Source: Thermoanaerobaculia bacterium
GTDB lineage: Bacteria; Acidobacteriota; Thermoanaerobaculia; Multivoradales; JAGPDF01
Direction of reading: 5' to 3'
Length of the DNA stretch: 64,000 nt
Assembly: GCA_018057705.1 (NCBI GenBank)
Contig: JAGPDF010000021.1
Coordinates: forward strand, 1 to 64,000
Part shown: in pieces, positions 39,787 to 48,605 of the stretch
How positions within the stretch are numbered: position 1 is the stretch's first letter
How the letters are laid out: each line of letters begins with the position of its first letter
The notes under the pieces: generated by a model
What the model was told of the DNA's origin: nothing
Databases searched by the model: none
What the model saw: only the letters and a program-made list of their open reading frames with translations
Made by a program: the position numbers and the translations under genes

Positions 39787-41121
39787 ATGCCGTACCGACG
39801 CCGACTCGCGGCGGCAGGGCTTCTCGGCCTGGCGGTCGCGGTCGCCTGTTCGCCCCCCAGACCCGCTGCACCGGACCTCGGAGTCGATCCCGTCCTGCGT
39901 CCCTTCCTGCTCGACCCGACCGCGGACTGCCGCCCGGCACCGGATGAGCGCGCCGCCGCCGGGTTGCAGGTGGCGCACCGCGAGCTCCTGCGCACGGGCG
40001 ATGCGGCGGCGGCGCTGCAGAGCGCCCGGCTCCAGGAAGAGCGGGCGGAGGGCGAAGCGTCGACCCTGCAGGCGGCAGGAGTGCTCCGCGCCCAGGCGCT
40101 GCTCGTCGCCGGACGGCCGGCGGAAGCGGTCGAGCACCTCTCCTCTCTCACCCCGGCGTCGCCGGACTGCCTGCCGATGCTCGTCGTCCTCGGGCGCGCG
40201 CAGGAAGAGCTCGGCGATCTGCCCGAGGCGTTCGTTGCCTATTCGGCGGCCGCCGGGCGATCGGAGACCGCCGCCTCGAGCGCGAGCCGGATCTCGGATC
40301 GCGCCCGGGAGATCGTCCAGAATCGCTTCTCTGCGGCTCTCGAGGCTGGCCGCAGGGAGGCCGCGGCCTGGCATCTCTCGCGGCTCGAGCGCTACTGGCC
40401 GAACTCGGAAGAGGCGCTCGTCGCCGCCATGAATATGACCGCGGTCCAGGGCGACGCACGCGGCGAACTGGCAGCCGTCAAGGCCCTCCAGGCGTCGCGC
40501 CCCGAGGATCCGGCGCTCGCCCTGAGGCGCGGCCAGCTCGAGCTGCTCGTCGGCGATGCGCGCAAGGGACTCGCGCTCATCGAAGGGCTCGCCGCCGCCA
40601 CCCCTTCCGACCCGCTGCTGCAGACGGAGCTCGCGCGGGCGAAGTTCTCCTGGCGCATGCTGAATTCGCCGGAGCAGGTGCGCGGCCTGCGCGACAAGGC
40701 CGCACTCAGCCGCGCCGACTTCGCCGTCCTGCTCTATTGGACCGTGCCGCAGATCCGCACCGCGAGGCCGGGTGCGGCGCAAATCGCCTCGGACATCGTC
40801 GATCACCCTTCGCGGGACGAGATCGCCCGGGTGGCGAACCTCGGCCTGATGTCGATCGACGAGTCGCTGCACCGTTTCTCGCCCAATGCCGCCGTGCGTC
40901 GTGCGGACGCGGTTTCGGCGCTGTTGCGGCTGCTCGACACCGAGGACCGGACGGGGGCCTGCGGCTTGCCCCCCGCAGGCGGCCGAGACGGGCTCTGCAG
41001 GGCGGGAGTCGCCTGCGGGCTGTTCGAGGATCCGACCCTCTGCCTGGCCGGCGCCGGACTGTCCGGAAACGAGGCGATCGAGATGCTCCGCCGTGCCCTC
41101 GACCGGCTGGAGGGCTCATGA
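39787..41121 (+). CDS. Lipoprotein with TPR-like helices and a C-terminal SLH-like segment
   Basis: The N-terminus is a lipoprotein signal (AAGLLGLAVAVAC, lipobox cysteine near residue 21), so the protein should be anchored in a membrane facing the periplasm. Residues about 50-300 are helical pairs resembling tetratricopeptide repeats (RTGDAAAALQSARLQEERAEG, AQEELGDLPEAFVAYSAAAG). Residues about 335-383 (DEIARVANLGLMSIDESLHRFSPNAAVRRADAVSALL) match the S-layer-homology pattern. The C-terminus has four Cys (CGL, CRAG, CGLF, CLAG) that may form disulfides. 444 aa; overlaps pgsA by ATGA. Role unknown, perhaps cell-envelope assembly. Confidence 0.82.
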   Translation: MPYRRRLAAAGLLGLAVAVACSPPRPAAPDLGVDPVLRPFLLDPTADCRPAPDERAAAGLQVAHRELLRTGDAAAALQSARLQEERAEGEASTLQAAGVLRAQALLVAGRPAEAVEHLSSLTPASPDCLPMLVVLGRAQEELGDLPEAFVAYSAAAGRSETAASSASRISDRAREIVQNRFSAALEAGRREAAAWHLSRLERYWPNSEEALVAAMNMTAVQGDARGELAAVKALQASRPEDPALALRRGQLELLVGDARKGLALIEGLAAATPSDPLLQTELARAKFSWRMLNSPEQVRGLRDKAALSRADFAVLLYWTVPQIRTARPGAAQIASDIVDHPSRDEIARVANLGLMSIDESLHRFSPNAAVRRADAVSALLRLLDTEDRTGACGLPPAGGRDGLCRAGVACGLFEDPTLCLAGAGLSGNEAIEMLRRALDRLEGS

Positions 41122-41672
41122 ACCTCACGGTTCCGAACCTGCTCTCGATTCTCCGCATGGGGCTCATTCCGTGGTTCGTGATCTCGGTGCTCGACGGCAA
41201 TGCCACCCAGGCGCTCTGGATCTTCGCCATCGCCGGAGTCACCGACGCCCTGGACGGCTTCATCGCGCGCTTCTGGCACCAGCAGTCGGCGCTCGGCGCC
41301 TATCTCGACCCGCTCGCCGACAAGCTCCTGCTGGTGACCGCCTACGTCATGCTGGCGATTCCCAACTTGCGGACCGGATTCGTGATCCCGGCCTGGGTGA
41401 CTGCATTGGTGATCACCCGCGACGTGGTCATCGTCGTGGTCGCCCTGGTGTTGCACCTCGCGGTGGGCCTGTCGCGTTTCCCGCCCTCGCCGCTCTCCAA
41501 GATCAACACCGCCGCGCAGCTACTGGCGATCATCGGCGTTCTGCTCTCCAGCCGTGGCCCGCTCTTCGAGGCGGCCGCGAGCTTTCTGGTATTTCTGGTG
41601 GCTGCCCTGACGATCGGGTCCGGAATCGAGTACATCTACCGGGCGAACCGGATGGCCGCTCATCGCGAGTGA
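41118..41672 (+). CDS. pgsA: CDP-alcohol phosphatidyltransferase (PgsA/cardiolipin synthase-like)
   Basis: This is a membrane enzyme that transfers phosphatidyl groups from CDP-diacylglycerol, most likely to glycerol-3-phosphate. The CDP-OH-P signature DALDGFIARFWHQQSALGAYLDPLADK gives all the conserved D, G, A, R residues in the D-G-x2-A-R-x8-G-x3-D-x3-D spacing. About five hydrophobic helices are present in 184 aa. The ATG overlaps the previous stop. Whether it is phosphatidylglycerophosphate synthase or a related transferase cannot be decided from motifs. Confidence 0.88.
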   Translation: MNLTVPNLLSILRMGLIPWFVISVLDGNATQALWIFAIAGVTDALDGFIARFWHQQSALGAYLDPLADKLLLVTAYVMLAIPNLRTGFVIPAWVTALVITRDVVIVVVALVLHLAVGLSRFPPSPLSKINTAAQLLAIIGVLLSSRGPLFEAAASFLVFLVAALTIGSGIEYIYRANRMAAHRE

Positions 41673-41687
41673 CATGACCTCCCTGGC

Positions 41688-44600
41688 ATGACCGACTTCG
41701 TCCACCTGCACCTCCACAGCCAGTACAGCCTGCTCGACGGCGCCAATCGTCTGGACGACGTGATTCAGGCGGCGGCCGCCGCCGGCATGAAGGCGATCAG
41801 CCTGACCGATCACGGCAATCTGTTCGGCGCGATCGAGTTCTACGACAAGGCGAAGAAGGCCGGGATCAAACCGATCATCGGCATCGAGGCCTACGTTGCG
41901 CAGGGCAGCCTCGCCGACCGTAATCCGGCCCGCGGCAGCAGCAATCACCTCGTGCTGCTCGCGCGCAACCAGACCGGCTATCAGAATCTCATCAAGCTGA
42001 CGACGCGCTCCTATCTCCAGGGCTTCTACTACAAGCCGCGCATCGACCACGAGACGCTGCGTGAGTTCAGCGACGGTCTGATCGGGCTCTCTGCCTGTCT
42101 CAAGGGAGAGATCAACGAGCGCATCCTCAGCAATCGCGAGGCCGAAGCCGAGGCCAGGGCCCGCGAGTACGCCGAGATCCTCGGTCCGGAGAACTTCTAC
42201 CTCGAGCTGCAGGACCACGGAATTCCCGAGCAGCGCGCCGCGAACGAGGTGCTCCGGCGCATGTCGAAGAAGCTCGGCCTGGGGCTGGTGGTCACGAACG
42301 ACTGCCACTACCTGCACCAGAGTGATTCGGTCGCCCACGACGTCCTGCTCTGCATCGGCACTCAGCGCGCGCGTTCCGACCCCGACCGTCTGAAGTACGC
42401 CTCCGACCAGTTCTACCTGAAGTCGGGTGACGAGCTCGCCGCGCTCTTTCCGGATGATGGCGAGGCGATCGAGAACACCGTGGCGATCGCCGAACGGTGC
42501 AACGTCGAGATCCCTTCGGGAAAGTTCCACCTGCCGGATTTCCCCTTGCCACCGGGGGAGTCGATCGACAGCTTCTTCGAGCATCGGGCGATGGCTGGCC
42601 TGGAGGAGCGCTTCGAGGAGATGACGCGCCGCGGGACGCTCGATTCCAGGTATTCGATGGACCTCTATCGCGAGCGACTCAAGTTCGAGATCTCGGTCAT
42701 CCAGCGGATGCGTTTCCCCGGCTACTTCATGATCGTCTGGGACTTCATCCGGTTCGCGCGCGAGAGCGGCATCCCGGTTGGCCCCGGGCGCGGCTCGGCG
42801 GCGGGCTCGCTGGTCTCCTTCGCCTTGCGCATCACCGACATCGATCCGATGCGCTACGACCTTCTCTTCGAGCGCTTCCTGAACCCCGATCGGGTCAGCA
42901 TGCCCGACATCGACATCGACTTCTGCATGCGCCGCCGCGGCGAGGTGATCCAGTACGTCAACGAGAAGTACGGCCGCGATCGGGTCGCCCAGATCATCAC
43001 TTTCGGGACCCTCGCCGCGAAGGGCGTGCTGCGCGACGTCGGGCGGGTGCTCGGATTGCCGTTCGCGAAGATGGACCGGGTGGCGAAGCTCCTGCCGGAC
43101 ATGACCAAGTCGCTGGCGGAGGCCGCGCGCTCGGTCGACAGCCTGGCCTCGGAGGTCGCCAAGGACCCGGAGATCAAGGAGGTCGTCGACATCGGCAGCC
43201 GCCTCGAGGGACTGACCCGGCACGCCTCGGTCCATGCCGCCGGCGTGGTCATCACGCCAGTGCCCCTCGACGACCTGGTGCCGCTCTACAAGACGAGCCG
43301 CGACGAAATCACGACGCAGTGGGACATGAAGGCGGTCGAGCGTCTCGGCGTCCTCAAGATGGACTTTCTCGGCCTGAAGACCGTAACAGTCGTCGACGAC
43401 ACGCTGCGCACACTCAAGATGCAAGGCATCGACCTCGACCTCGACGCGGTGCCGCTCGACGACTCCGAGGTCTTCCGCCTGTTCTGCGACGGACGCACCA
43501 ACGGCATTTTCCAGTTCGAGTCCAGCGGCATGCGCGACATGCTGCGTCGCGCCCAGCCTTCGCGGTTCGAGGAGTTGGCGGCCTTCAACGCCCTCTATCG
43601 TCCGGGAGCGCTCTCGGTCGGGATGGTGGAGGAGTTCATCCAGCGCAAGCTGGGCAAGAAGAAGGTGCAGTACATCCTGCCCGAGACCAAACCGATTCTC
43701 GAAGAGACCTTCGGAGTCATCGCCTACCAGGAGCAGGTGATGCAGGTCGCCGTCGCCATCGGTGGCTTCACCATGGCCGAAGCGGACGTGCTGCGCAAGG
43801 CGATGGGCAAGAAGGATCCGGTCGCGATGGCGAAGCAGAAGGAGAAGTTCGTCTCCGGGGGGGAGAAGCGCGGCTTCGCGAAGAAGAAGGCGGAAGAGCT
43901 CTGGGAGTACATCGAACCCTTCGCCGGCTACGGCTTCAACAAGAGCCACAGCGTCGCCTACGCGATGCTGGCCTACAAGACCGCCTACCTGAAGGCGCAC
44001 TATCCGGTGGCGTTCATGGCGGCGATGCTCTCCTGCGAAATGGGCTCGACCGAGGAGATCGTCAAGTACATCAACGAGAGCCGGGAGATGGGGATTCCGA
44101 TTTTGCCGCCCGACGTCAACGAGAGCGAGTGGACCTTTTCGGTCGTGGGCTCCGCGATCCGATTCGGCCTCGGTGCCATCAAGGGCGTTGGTGAGAGCGC
44201 CGGCGAGGCCATTCTGGCCGCGCGCCGGGCGCAGGGGAGCTTCAGGAACCTCGCCCACCTGCTGCTCGAGGTCGATGCCCAGGCCGCCAACCAGAAGGTC
44301 TTCGACGCCCTCGTGAAGTCGGGCGCCTGCGATTCTCTGGGTGGGCACCGTGCGGGGCTCGCCGCGGCGATCGCCGGACTGGCCGAGCAGGCCGCACGCC
44401 GCCGGCGCGAGATCGAAGCCGGGCAGAGCAATCTGTTCGGTTCGGGAAGCGCGAGCACGCTGCCCAGCGAGCCGCCTTCGACAGTGCCCGCCTGGTCGGA
44501 GAGCGAGCGCCTGCGGCTGGAGAAGGAATCGCTCGGTTTCTACCTCTCCGGAAATCCGCTCGTCGAGTTCGAGAGTCACCTCAAGCGTCTGGTCAGCCAC

Positions 44601-45140
44601 ACCACGGATCAGCTGCGCGGCGGCTTCCAGGGCACCGCCACGGTCGGCGGGCTGGTAACCCGGATTTCGCGCGCCAAGATCAAGAGCGGCCAGAATGCCG
44701 GACGGGTGATGGGGAGATTCGTCCTCGAAGACCTCCACGGTTCGCTGCCGGTCACCGTTTTCGCCGACCAGTTGCAGCGCTTCGACGCGCTCCTGGTGGA
44801 GGATGCCGCAGTCATCCTCAAGGGCCAGGTGCGCGAGCGCGGCGCCGAGAACGAGATGACCCTGGAGGAGATGACGCTGCTCGCCAAGGCGGTGGAGAAG
44901 CTGGTCTCCGGAGTCCGCGTGGCCCTCGACCGGGAGTTGCCGCAGACCGAGATGCTCCGCCTGCGCGACATTCTCGCCGACCATCCGGGCGATGTCGCGG
45001 TGGAGTTCGAAGTCCGGCTTGGCGACGAGCTGGTGCGGATCGCGCCGCAGGAGAGGTTTCGTGTCGCCGCGACGCCGGCTCTGTTCGCGGCGATCGAGGG
45101 CGTCCTCGGGGCAGGCAGGGCCCAACGCCTGGGACTCTGA
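41688..45140 (+). CDS. dnaE: DNA polymerase III alpha subunit
   Basis: This is the replicative polymerase. The PHP domain starts FVHLHLHSQYSLLDG, with SLTDHGNLFG. The palm has the catalytic acids PDIDIDF (about nt 42903-42923) and LKMDFLGLK; the fingers include VGPGRGSAAGSLVSF and EPFAGYGFNKSHSVAYA. A tandem HhH and an OB domain (GLVTRISRAKIKSGQNAGRVM) follow. The length of 1150 aa is typical of DnaE1. No proofreading exonuclease domain is fused. ATG 41688 lies 15 bases after pgsA. Confidence 0.97.
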   Translation: MTDFVHLHLHSQYSLLDGANRLDDVIQAAAAAGMKAISLTDHGNLFGAIEFYDKAKKAGIKPIIGIEAYVAQGSLADRNPARGSSNHLVLLARNQTGYQNLIKLTTRSYLQGFYYKPRIDHETLREFSDGLIGLSACLKGEINERILSNREAEAEARAREYAEILGPENFYLELQDHGIPEQRAANEVLRRMSKKLGLGLVVTNDCHYLHQSDSVAHDVLLCIGTQRARSDPDRLKYASDQFYLKSGDELAALFPDDGEAIENTVAIAERCNVEIPSGKFHLPDFPLPPGESIDSFFEHRAMAGLEERFEEMTRRGTLDSRYSMDLYRERLKFEISVIQRMRFPGYFMIVWDFIRFARESGIPVGPGRGSAAGSLVSFALRITDIDPMRYDLLFERFLNPDRVSMPDIDIDFCMRRRGEVIQYVNEKYGRDRVAQIITFGTLAAKGVLRDVGRVLGLPFAKMDRVAKLLPDMTKSLAEAARSVDSLASEVAKDPEIKEVVDIGSRLEGLTRHASVHAAGVVITPVPLDDLVPLYKTSRDEITTQWDMKAVERLGVLKMDFLGLKTVTVVDDTLRTLKMQGIDLDLDAVPLDDSEVFRLFCDGRTNGIFQFESSGMRDMLRRAQPSRFEELAAFNALYRPGALSVGMVEEFIQRKLGKKKVQYILPETKPILEETFGVIAYQEQVMQVAVAIGGFTMAEADVLRKAMGKKDPVAMAKQKEKFVSGGEKRGFAKKKAEELWEYIEPFAGYGFNKSHSVAYAMLAYKTAYLKAHYPVAFMAAMLSCEMGSTEEIVKYINESREMGIPILPPDVNESEWTFSVVGSAIRFGLGAIKGVGESAGEAILAARRAQGSFRNLAHLLLEVDAQAANQKVFDALVKSGACDSLGGHRAGLAAAIAGLAEQAARRRREIEAGQSNLFGSGSASTLPSEPPSTVPAWSESERLRLEKESLGFYLSGNPLVEFESHLKRLVSHTTDQLRGGFQGTATVGGLVTRISRAKIKSGQNAGRVMGRFVLEDLHGSLPVTVFADQLQRFDALLVEDAAVILKGQVRERGAENEMTLEEMTLLAKAVEKLVSGVRVALDRELPQTEMLRLRDILADHPGDVAVEFEVRLGDELVRIAPQERFRVAATPALFAAIEGVLGAGRAQRLGL

Positions 45141-45147
45141 GCGGCGG

Positions 45148-45153
45148 TAGAAT
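45148..45153 (+). promoter_or_regulatory. Candidate -10 element before the CCA-adding enzyme
   Basis: TAGAAT lies 10 bases before ATG 45164, within the short spacer after dnaE; no Shine-Dalgarno is visible. A near-leaderless transcript is possible. Confidence 0.35.
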
Positions 45154-45163
45154 CGCCGTCAAT

Positions 45164-46657
45164 ATGCGGCCTCCTCCCGAAGTGCCGCCTGCAGCCGCGT
45201 TGCAACTTCCGACGCTTGGCGCGGCGACGGACTCGGCCGCCGACGAATTCGGCGGCGATGCAGATGCCGGCCGCGAGATCCTCGCCCGGTTTCGCCGCCT
45301 TCCGGGAGACCGGCTGGAGCTGTTGCGGAGCGCCGCCGAGGTTGCCACCGCCTGCGGTTGCGGGCTCTACTGGGTCGGCGGCGGCGTGCGCGATCTCTGG
45401 CTCGGGAGGAGTGAGCTCGATGTCGACCTGGTCGTGGACGGCGATCTCGCGCCGTTCGCCGAGCGCCTCGCCGAGCGGCTCGGGAGCGCGCTGCTCTCCC
45501 ACCCGCAGTTCCTCACGGCCGAGCTCCAGGCGCCCGGCGGGGTGCGCGTCGACCTGGCGCGCGCCAGGTCGGAGAGCTACGCCGCTCCCGCGACCCTGCC
45601 GCGGGTCGAGCCGGACTCGCTGGCGCGCGACCTGCTGCGCCGCGACTTCGCGGTGAACTGCCTCGCGCTGGCGCTCGCACCCGACTTCGGAGAGCGCCTG
45701 ATCGATACCTGTCAGGGGCTCGAGGATCTGTCGCAGAGGCGCCTGCGGACGTTGCACCCCGCGTCGTTCATGGACGACCCGACCCGGCTCCTGCGCGGCG
45801 TCGAATTCGAGGCCCGACTCGGCTTCGCGTTCTCCCCGGAGACCCGGCGCGAAGCCGAACGCGCCGTCGCTCACGGCGCTTTCGCCCTGCTTTCACCGGC
45901 CCGACGGACCGACGCGCTCCGGCGGGCCCTCGGCCGGCCGGAAAGCGCCTCCGTCGTGCTGCATCGCCTGCGGGACGCGGGCTGGCTCCCGGCGATCGTG
46001 AGCGAGGTTCGCAGCGCCGGCCCTGCGGCGCGGTTCGCCGCTCCGGAGCGCTTCGACGCTGCGAGGCGCGCGCGCTCCGCGACAGGGCCTCCGTCCGGCG
46101 GGGGCGACCGGCTCGAGGAAGTCGGAACCTTCTCGCTGGCACTTCTCTGTCTGGGTCTCGACCTCGAGGGCGCGCAGCGTCAGCGGCTCGTCCGCCGACT
46201 GACCTTGTCGGCGAGGGAACAGGCACTTCTCGCACTCGGCCCGGAGAGAGTGGGAGCGGCGCTCGCCGCGCTGTCAGCGACCGGCGCCTCCCCCCGGCCG
46301 AGCGCCGTGCATCGCGCCCTGGGAGGCCTCACCGGCGAGGAGCTCGCGGTCGTGGCGGCGCACAGCCCCGAGACGAGGGAATGGGTCCGGCGGGAGTACG
46401 CCGAGCTGCGGAGGGTCCGCCTGGCGATCGGCGGACGGGAACTGATGGCCGCCGGGGTCGCCGCCGGATCGGCGCTTGGCCGGGTCCTCGAGCTCACCCT
46501 GGAGGCCAGGCTGGACGGGCGGCTCGGCGCCGAAGGGGAGCTCGGCTTCGCGCTCCGCGCCTTGGGCGAAGAGGCCGCGCCCGGCACCGGAGCATCCGAT
46601 GGAGGTGGCCTCGGCGACAGCAGCGGGGGCGACGACGCCGGTGAGGCGGTTTCGTGA
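45164..46657 (+). CDS. cca: CCA tRNA nucleotidyltransferase / poly(A) polymerase family (class II)
   Basis: This enzyme adds or repairs the 3' CCA of tRNAs, or adds poly(A). The nucleotidyltransferase motif is VGGGVRDLWLG (residues 71-81), followed by the metal carboxylates in LDVDLV (86-88), then RRDFAVNCLA and DPTRLLRGVEFEARL (template-binding arm). The C-terminal part (about residue 250 on) is variable and helical; no HD domain motif is evident. Start ATG 45164 leaves about 35 disordered N-terminal residues. CCA addition versus poly(A) addition cannot be separated from sequence. The one tRNA in the window already encodes CCA. Confidence 0.9.
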   Translation: MRPPPEVPPAAALQLPTLGAATDSAADEFGGDADAGREILARFRRLPGDRLELLRSAAEVATACGCGLYWVGGGVRDLWLGRSELDVDLVVDGDLAPFAERLAERLGSALLSHPQFLTAELQAPGGVRVDLARARSESYAAPATLPRVEPDSLARDLLRRDFAVNCLALALAPDFGERLIDTCQGLEDLSQRRLRTLHPASFMDDPTRLLRGVEFEARLGFAFSPETRREAERAVAHGAFALLSPARRTDALRRALGRPESASVVLHRLRDAGWLPAIVSEVRSAGPAARFAAPERFDAARRARSATGPPSGGGDRLEEVGTFSLALLCLGLDLEGAQRQRLVRRLTLSAREQALLALGPERVGAALAALSATGASPRPSAVHRALGGLTGEELAVVAAHSPETREWVRREYAELRRVRLAIGGRELMAAGVAAGSALGRVLELTLEARLDGRLGAEGELGFALRALGEEAAPGTGASDGGGLGDSSGGDDAGEAVS

Positions 46658-47319
46658 CGAGGCGCCGGCGCTTCGAGCGGTGGGTGCTCGCGGCCAGCCT
46701 CCTGGCGGTCGTGTCTGCGGAAGAGCTCCCGGCGATCGATCCGGCGGTCGAGCTCCTGCGCCGCGACTGCTCGAACCGCCTCGGGCGCAACGAGGTGACG
46801 CTGTTCGCGAACGGAACGATCCGCTGGCGGGAGTGGCAGGAAGGGAAGATGACGATGCGGCTGGCCGAGGTGGGGCGCGACGAGGTCGCCGCCTACCAAC
46901 GGCGGCTCGAGGGCTTCGACCTGTCGCAGGTCCGCGAGAGCCCAGGGGGCGTCGCGGGGGAGTGGGTGGAGCGCTGCGAGATCGCGCTCGACCTGCCGGG
47001 AGTCGAACCGCGGCAGTTCCGTTTCGGCCGGCTGGACACGCACCCCCTGGCGCTTGCCGACCTGTTGCGCCTCGCGGAAGAGCTGGCGCAGCGGGCGCTC
47101 TCGGCACCGGTGGCGGGCGGATTGCCGGCCGACTACCTGCCGCGTTTCGGGGACCTGCTCCTGCGAGTCGACGAAATCGAGTTCGAGGTCGTCGGGCGGA
47201 CTGCCGACGGTCAGGGGATCGAGGTTCGCGGCAAGGTTCAGCCGCTCAGCATGTACCTCACGCTCGACGAGCTGCGCACCCAGTTCGTGCGCATCCTGCG
47301 TCGCGGGCCGGACAAGTGA
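46654..47319 (+). CDS. Exported hypothetical protein
   Basis: I do not recognise this 221-aa protein. It begins with a basic N-terminus and a short hydrophobic segment (RWVLAASLLAVVSAEE) consistent with a signal peptide. The body is beta-rich (NEVTLFANGTIRWREW) with one Cys pair. It ends with a helix-rich segment (YLTLDELRTQFVRILRRG). The GTG 46654 overlaps the cca stop and its own stop overlaps rsmD (GTGA), so it sits in a tightly coupled cca-x-rsmD operon. Confidence 0.75.
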   Translation: MTRRRRFERWVLAASLLAVVSAEELPAIDPAVELLRRDCSNRLGRNEVTLFANGTIRWREWQEGKMTMRLAEVGRDEVAAYQRRLEGFDLSQVRESPGGVAGEWVERCEIALDLPGVEPRQFRFGRLDTHPLALADLLRLAEELAQRALSAPVAGGLPADYLPRFGDLLLRVDEIEFEVVGRTADGQGIEVRGKVQPLSMYLTLDELRTQFVRILRRGPDK

Positions 47320-47873
47320 GCGCGAAGTCGCCGGGCATCCGCATCTCGAGCGGCGAGCTGAAGGGTCGCCGGCTCGAAGTGCCGGCGGGGATCCGCCCGA
47401 CCGAGCAGAAGGTGAAGGAGGCCCTGTTCTCGATCTGGGGCGAACGGCTCGCCGAGGCGGCAGTGCTCGATCTATTCGCCGGCAGCGGGGCGGTCGCCAT
47501 CGAGGCGATCAGCCGCGGCGCCCTCGAAGTCACGGTGGTCGAGGCGAATCGCCCGGTTCTGGAGGCCCTGAAGCGGAACGCGTCGATTCTGCCGGCGGGG
47601 AGCTTCCACCTGCTGCCGCGACCGGTGGAGAGGGCCTTGACCGAGCTCGACGGCCGCGCCGCCCGCTTCGACCTCATCTTCGCCGATCCGCCCTATTCGT
47701 GGGTTCCGGACGCCGGCTTTCTCGCCGGCTGCGGTGCGCTGCTGCGTGAGGGGGGAGCGCTCACCGTGGAGCACAGCTCACGGGTCGAGCTACCGGGCGA
47801 GGCCGGAGCTCTCGTGCGGACCGACTCGCGGCGCTACGGGGAGTCGGCCCTGACCTTCTACGGCAAAGTCTAG
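47316..47873 (+). CDS. rsmD: 16S rRNA (guanine(966)-N2)-methyltransferase
   Basis: RsmD methylates G966 of 16S rRNA in the small subunit. The protein shows RISSGELKGRRLEVP and RPTEQKVKEALFSIW, then the SAM site VLDLFAGSGAVAIEAISRGA and the catalytic DPPY motif (FADPPYSW). The length of 185 aa is standard. The start is GTG 47316, in GTGA overlap with the preceding gene. It converges on the pseudopilin gene with only 10 bases between the stops. Confidence 0.94.
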   Translation: MSAKSPGIRISSGELKGRRLEVPAGIRPTEQKVKEALFSIWGERLAEAAVLDLFAGSGAVAIEAISRGALEVTVVEANRPVLEALKRNASILPAGSFHLLPRPVERALTELDGRAARFDLIFADPPYSWVPDAGFLAGCGALLREGGALTVEHSSRVELPGEAGALVRTDSRRYGESALTFYGKV

Positions 47874-47883
47874 GCGACTGCGG

Positions 47884-48504
47884 CTACTTCCACTCCCACT
47901 TGTGGACGATGCTGCCGACGATCTCGCCGTTCACGAAGAAGGCGTCCTCGGCGTCGAAGTACTTGCGCAGCACGATCCGTCCGGTGGCGGGCATCTGAAT
48001 GCGGACTTCGAGGAAGTTGTCGTTGCTGTCCTTCAGCCGAAACGAGCCGACGCGGTCGGCGGAACCGTCCGGATTGAAGACCGGCCCGAGGCGCACGGAC
48101 GGAGCGTCGTCCCAGCCGTCGATCGCGTTTGCGCCGTTCACTCCGGCGTCGCCCGGCCCCCGGAACTCGACCTTCTTCGGCACGGGTATCCGCGCGGCGA
48201 GGATGCGATCGGGAGCGCTCAAGACCTGGTCGCGGTCGAGGTCGACGAAGGCAAAGAAGCTGTTCGAGGTGGCGTCGTAGTTCACCTGAGCAGGGGCGTT
48301 CATCTTGATCGCCTCCTGGCGGGCCGCCTGCATCAGTGACGTCAGCTCGCGGGTCGTGCCGGTGAGCTTGAATCGGTTCATCATCTTCAGGAATGCCGGC
48401 GCGGAGATCAGGACGAGGATCCCGATCACGGCGACCACGACGAGCGATTCGATCAGCGTGAAACCTGCCTGGCGCGTGCAAGTGCGACGTCGGGCTGCTC
48501 TCAT
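47884..48504 (-). CDS. GspH/FimT-family pseudopilin
   Basis: The N-terminus has a classic prepilin leader, RQAG then FTLIESLVVVAVIGILVLISAP, cleaved after Gly with Glu at position +5 of the mature protein. The rest is a beta-rich globular domain (NAPAQVNYDATSNSFFAFVDLDRD) with a GspH/FimT-like fold, 206 aa. Such minor pseudopilins work in type IV pili or type II secretion. It stands alone at the end of the complex I operon with no other pilus gene nearby. ATG 48504 has GGGAG upstream and a -10-like TATACT (48528-48523) on its strand, so it may have its own promoter. Confidence 0.9.
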   Translation of the reverse strand: MRAARRRTCTRQAGFTLIESLVVVAVIGILVLISAPAFLKMMNRFKLTGTTRELTSLMQAARQEAIKMNAPAQVNYDATSNSFFAFVDLDRDQVLSAPDRILAARIPVPKKVEFRGPGDAGVNGANAIDGWDDAPSVRLGPVFNPDGSADRVGSFRLKDSNDNFLEVRIQMPATGRIVLRKYFDAEDAFFVNGEIVGSIVHKWEWK

Positions 48505-48605
48505 GGCACTCTCCCGCGGCGCAGTATAGCTCCCTCGGCGGCGAAGGGCTGTGAATCGTCCCACCGTCCCCCGAGTCGGCCCGGGGAAGGGCTGGCGCTG
48601 GCGTC

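Noticed and set aside
41520-45125. 1201-codon minus-strand frame opposite dnaE
   Set aside because: It is antisense to dnaE, which carries all polymerase motifs; the product is a repetitive Leu/Asp/Arg string.
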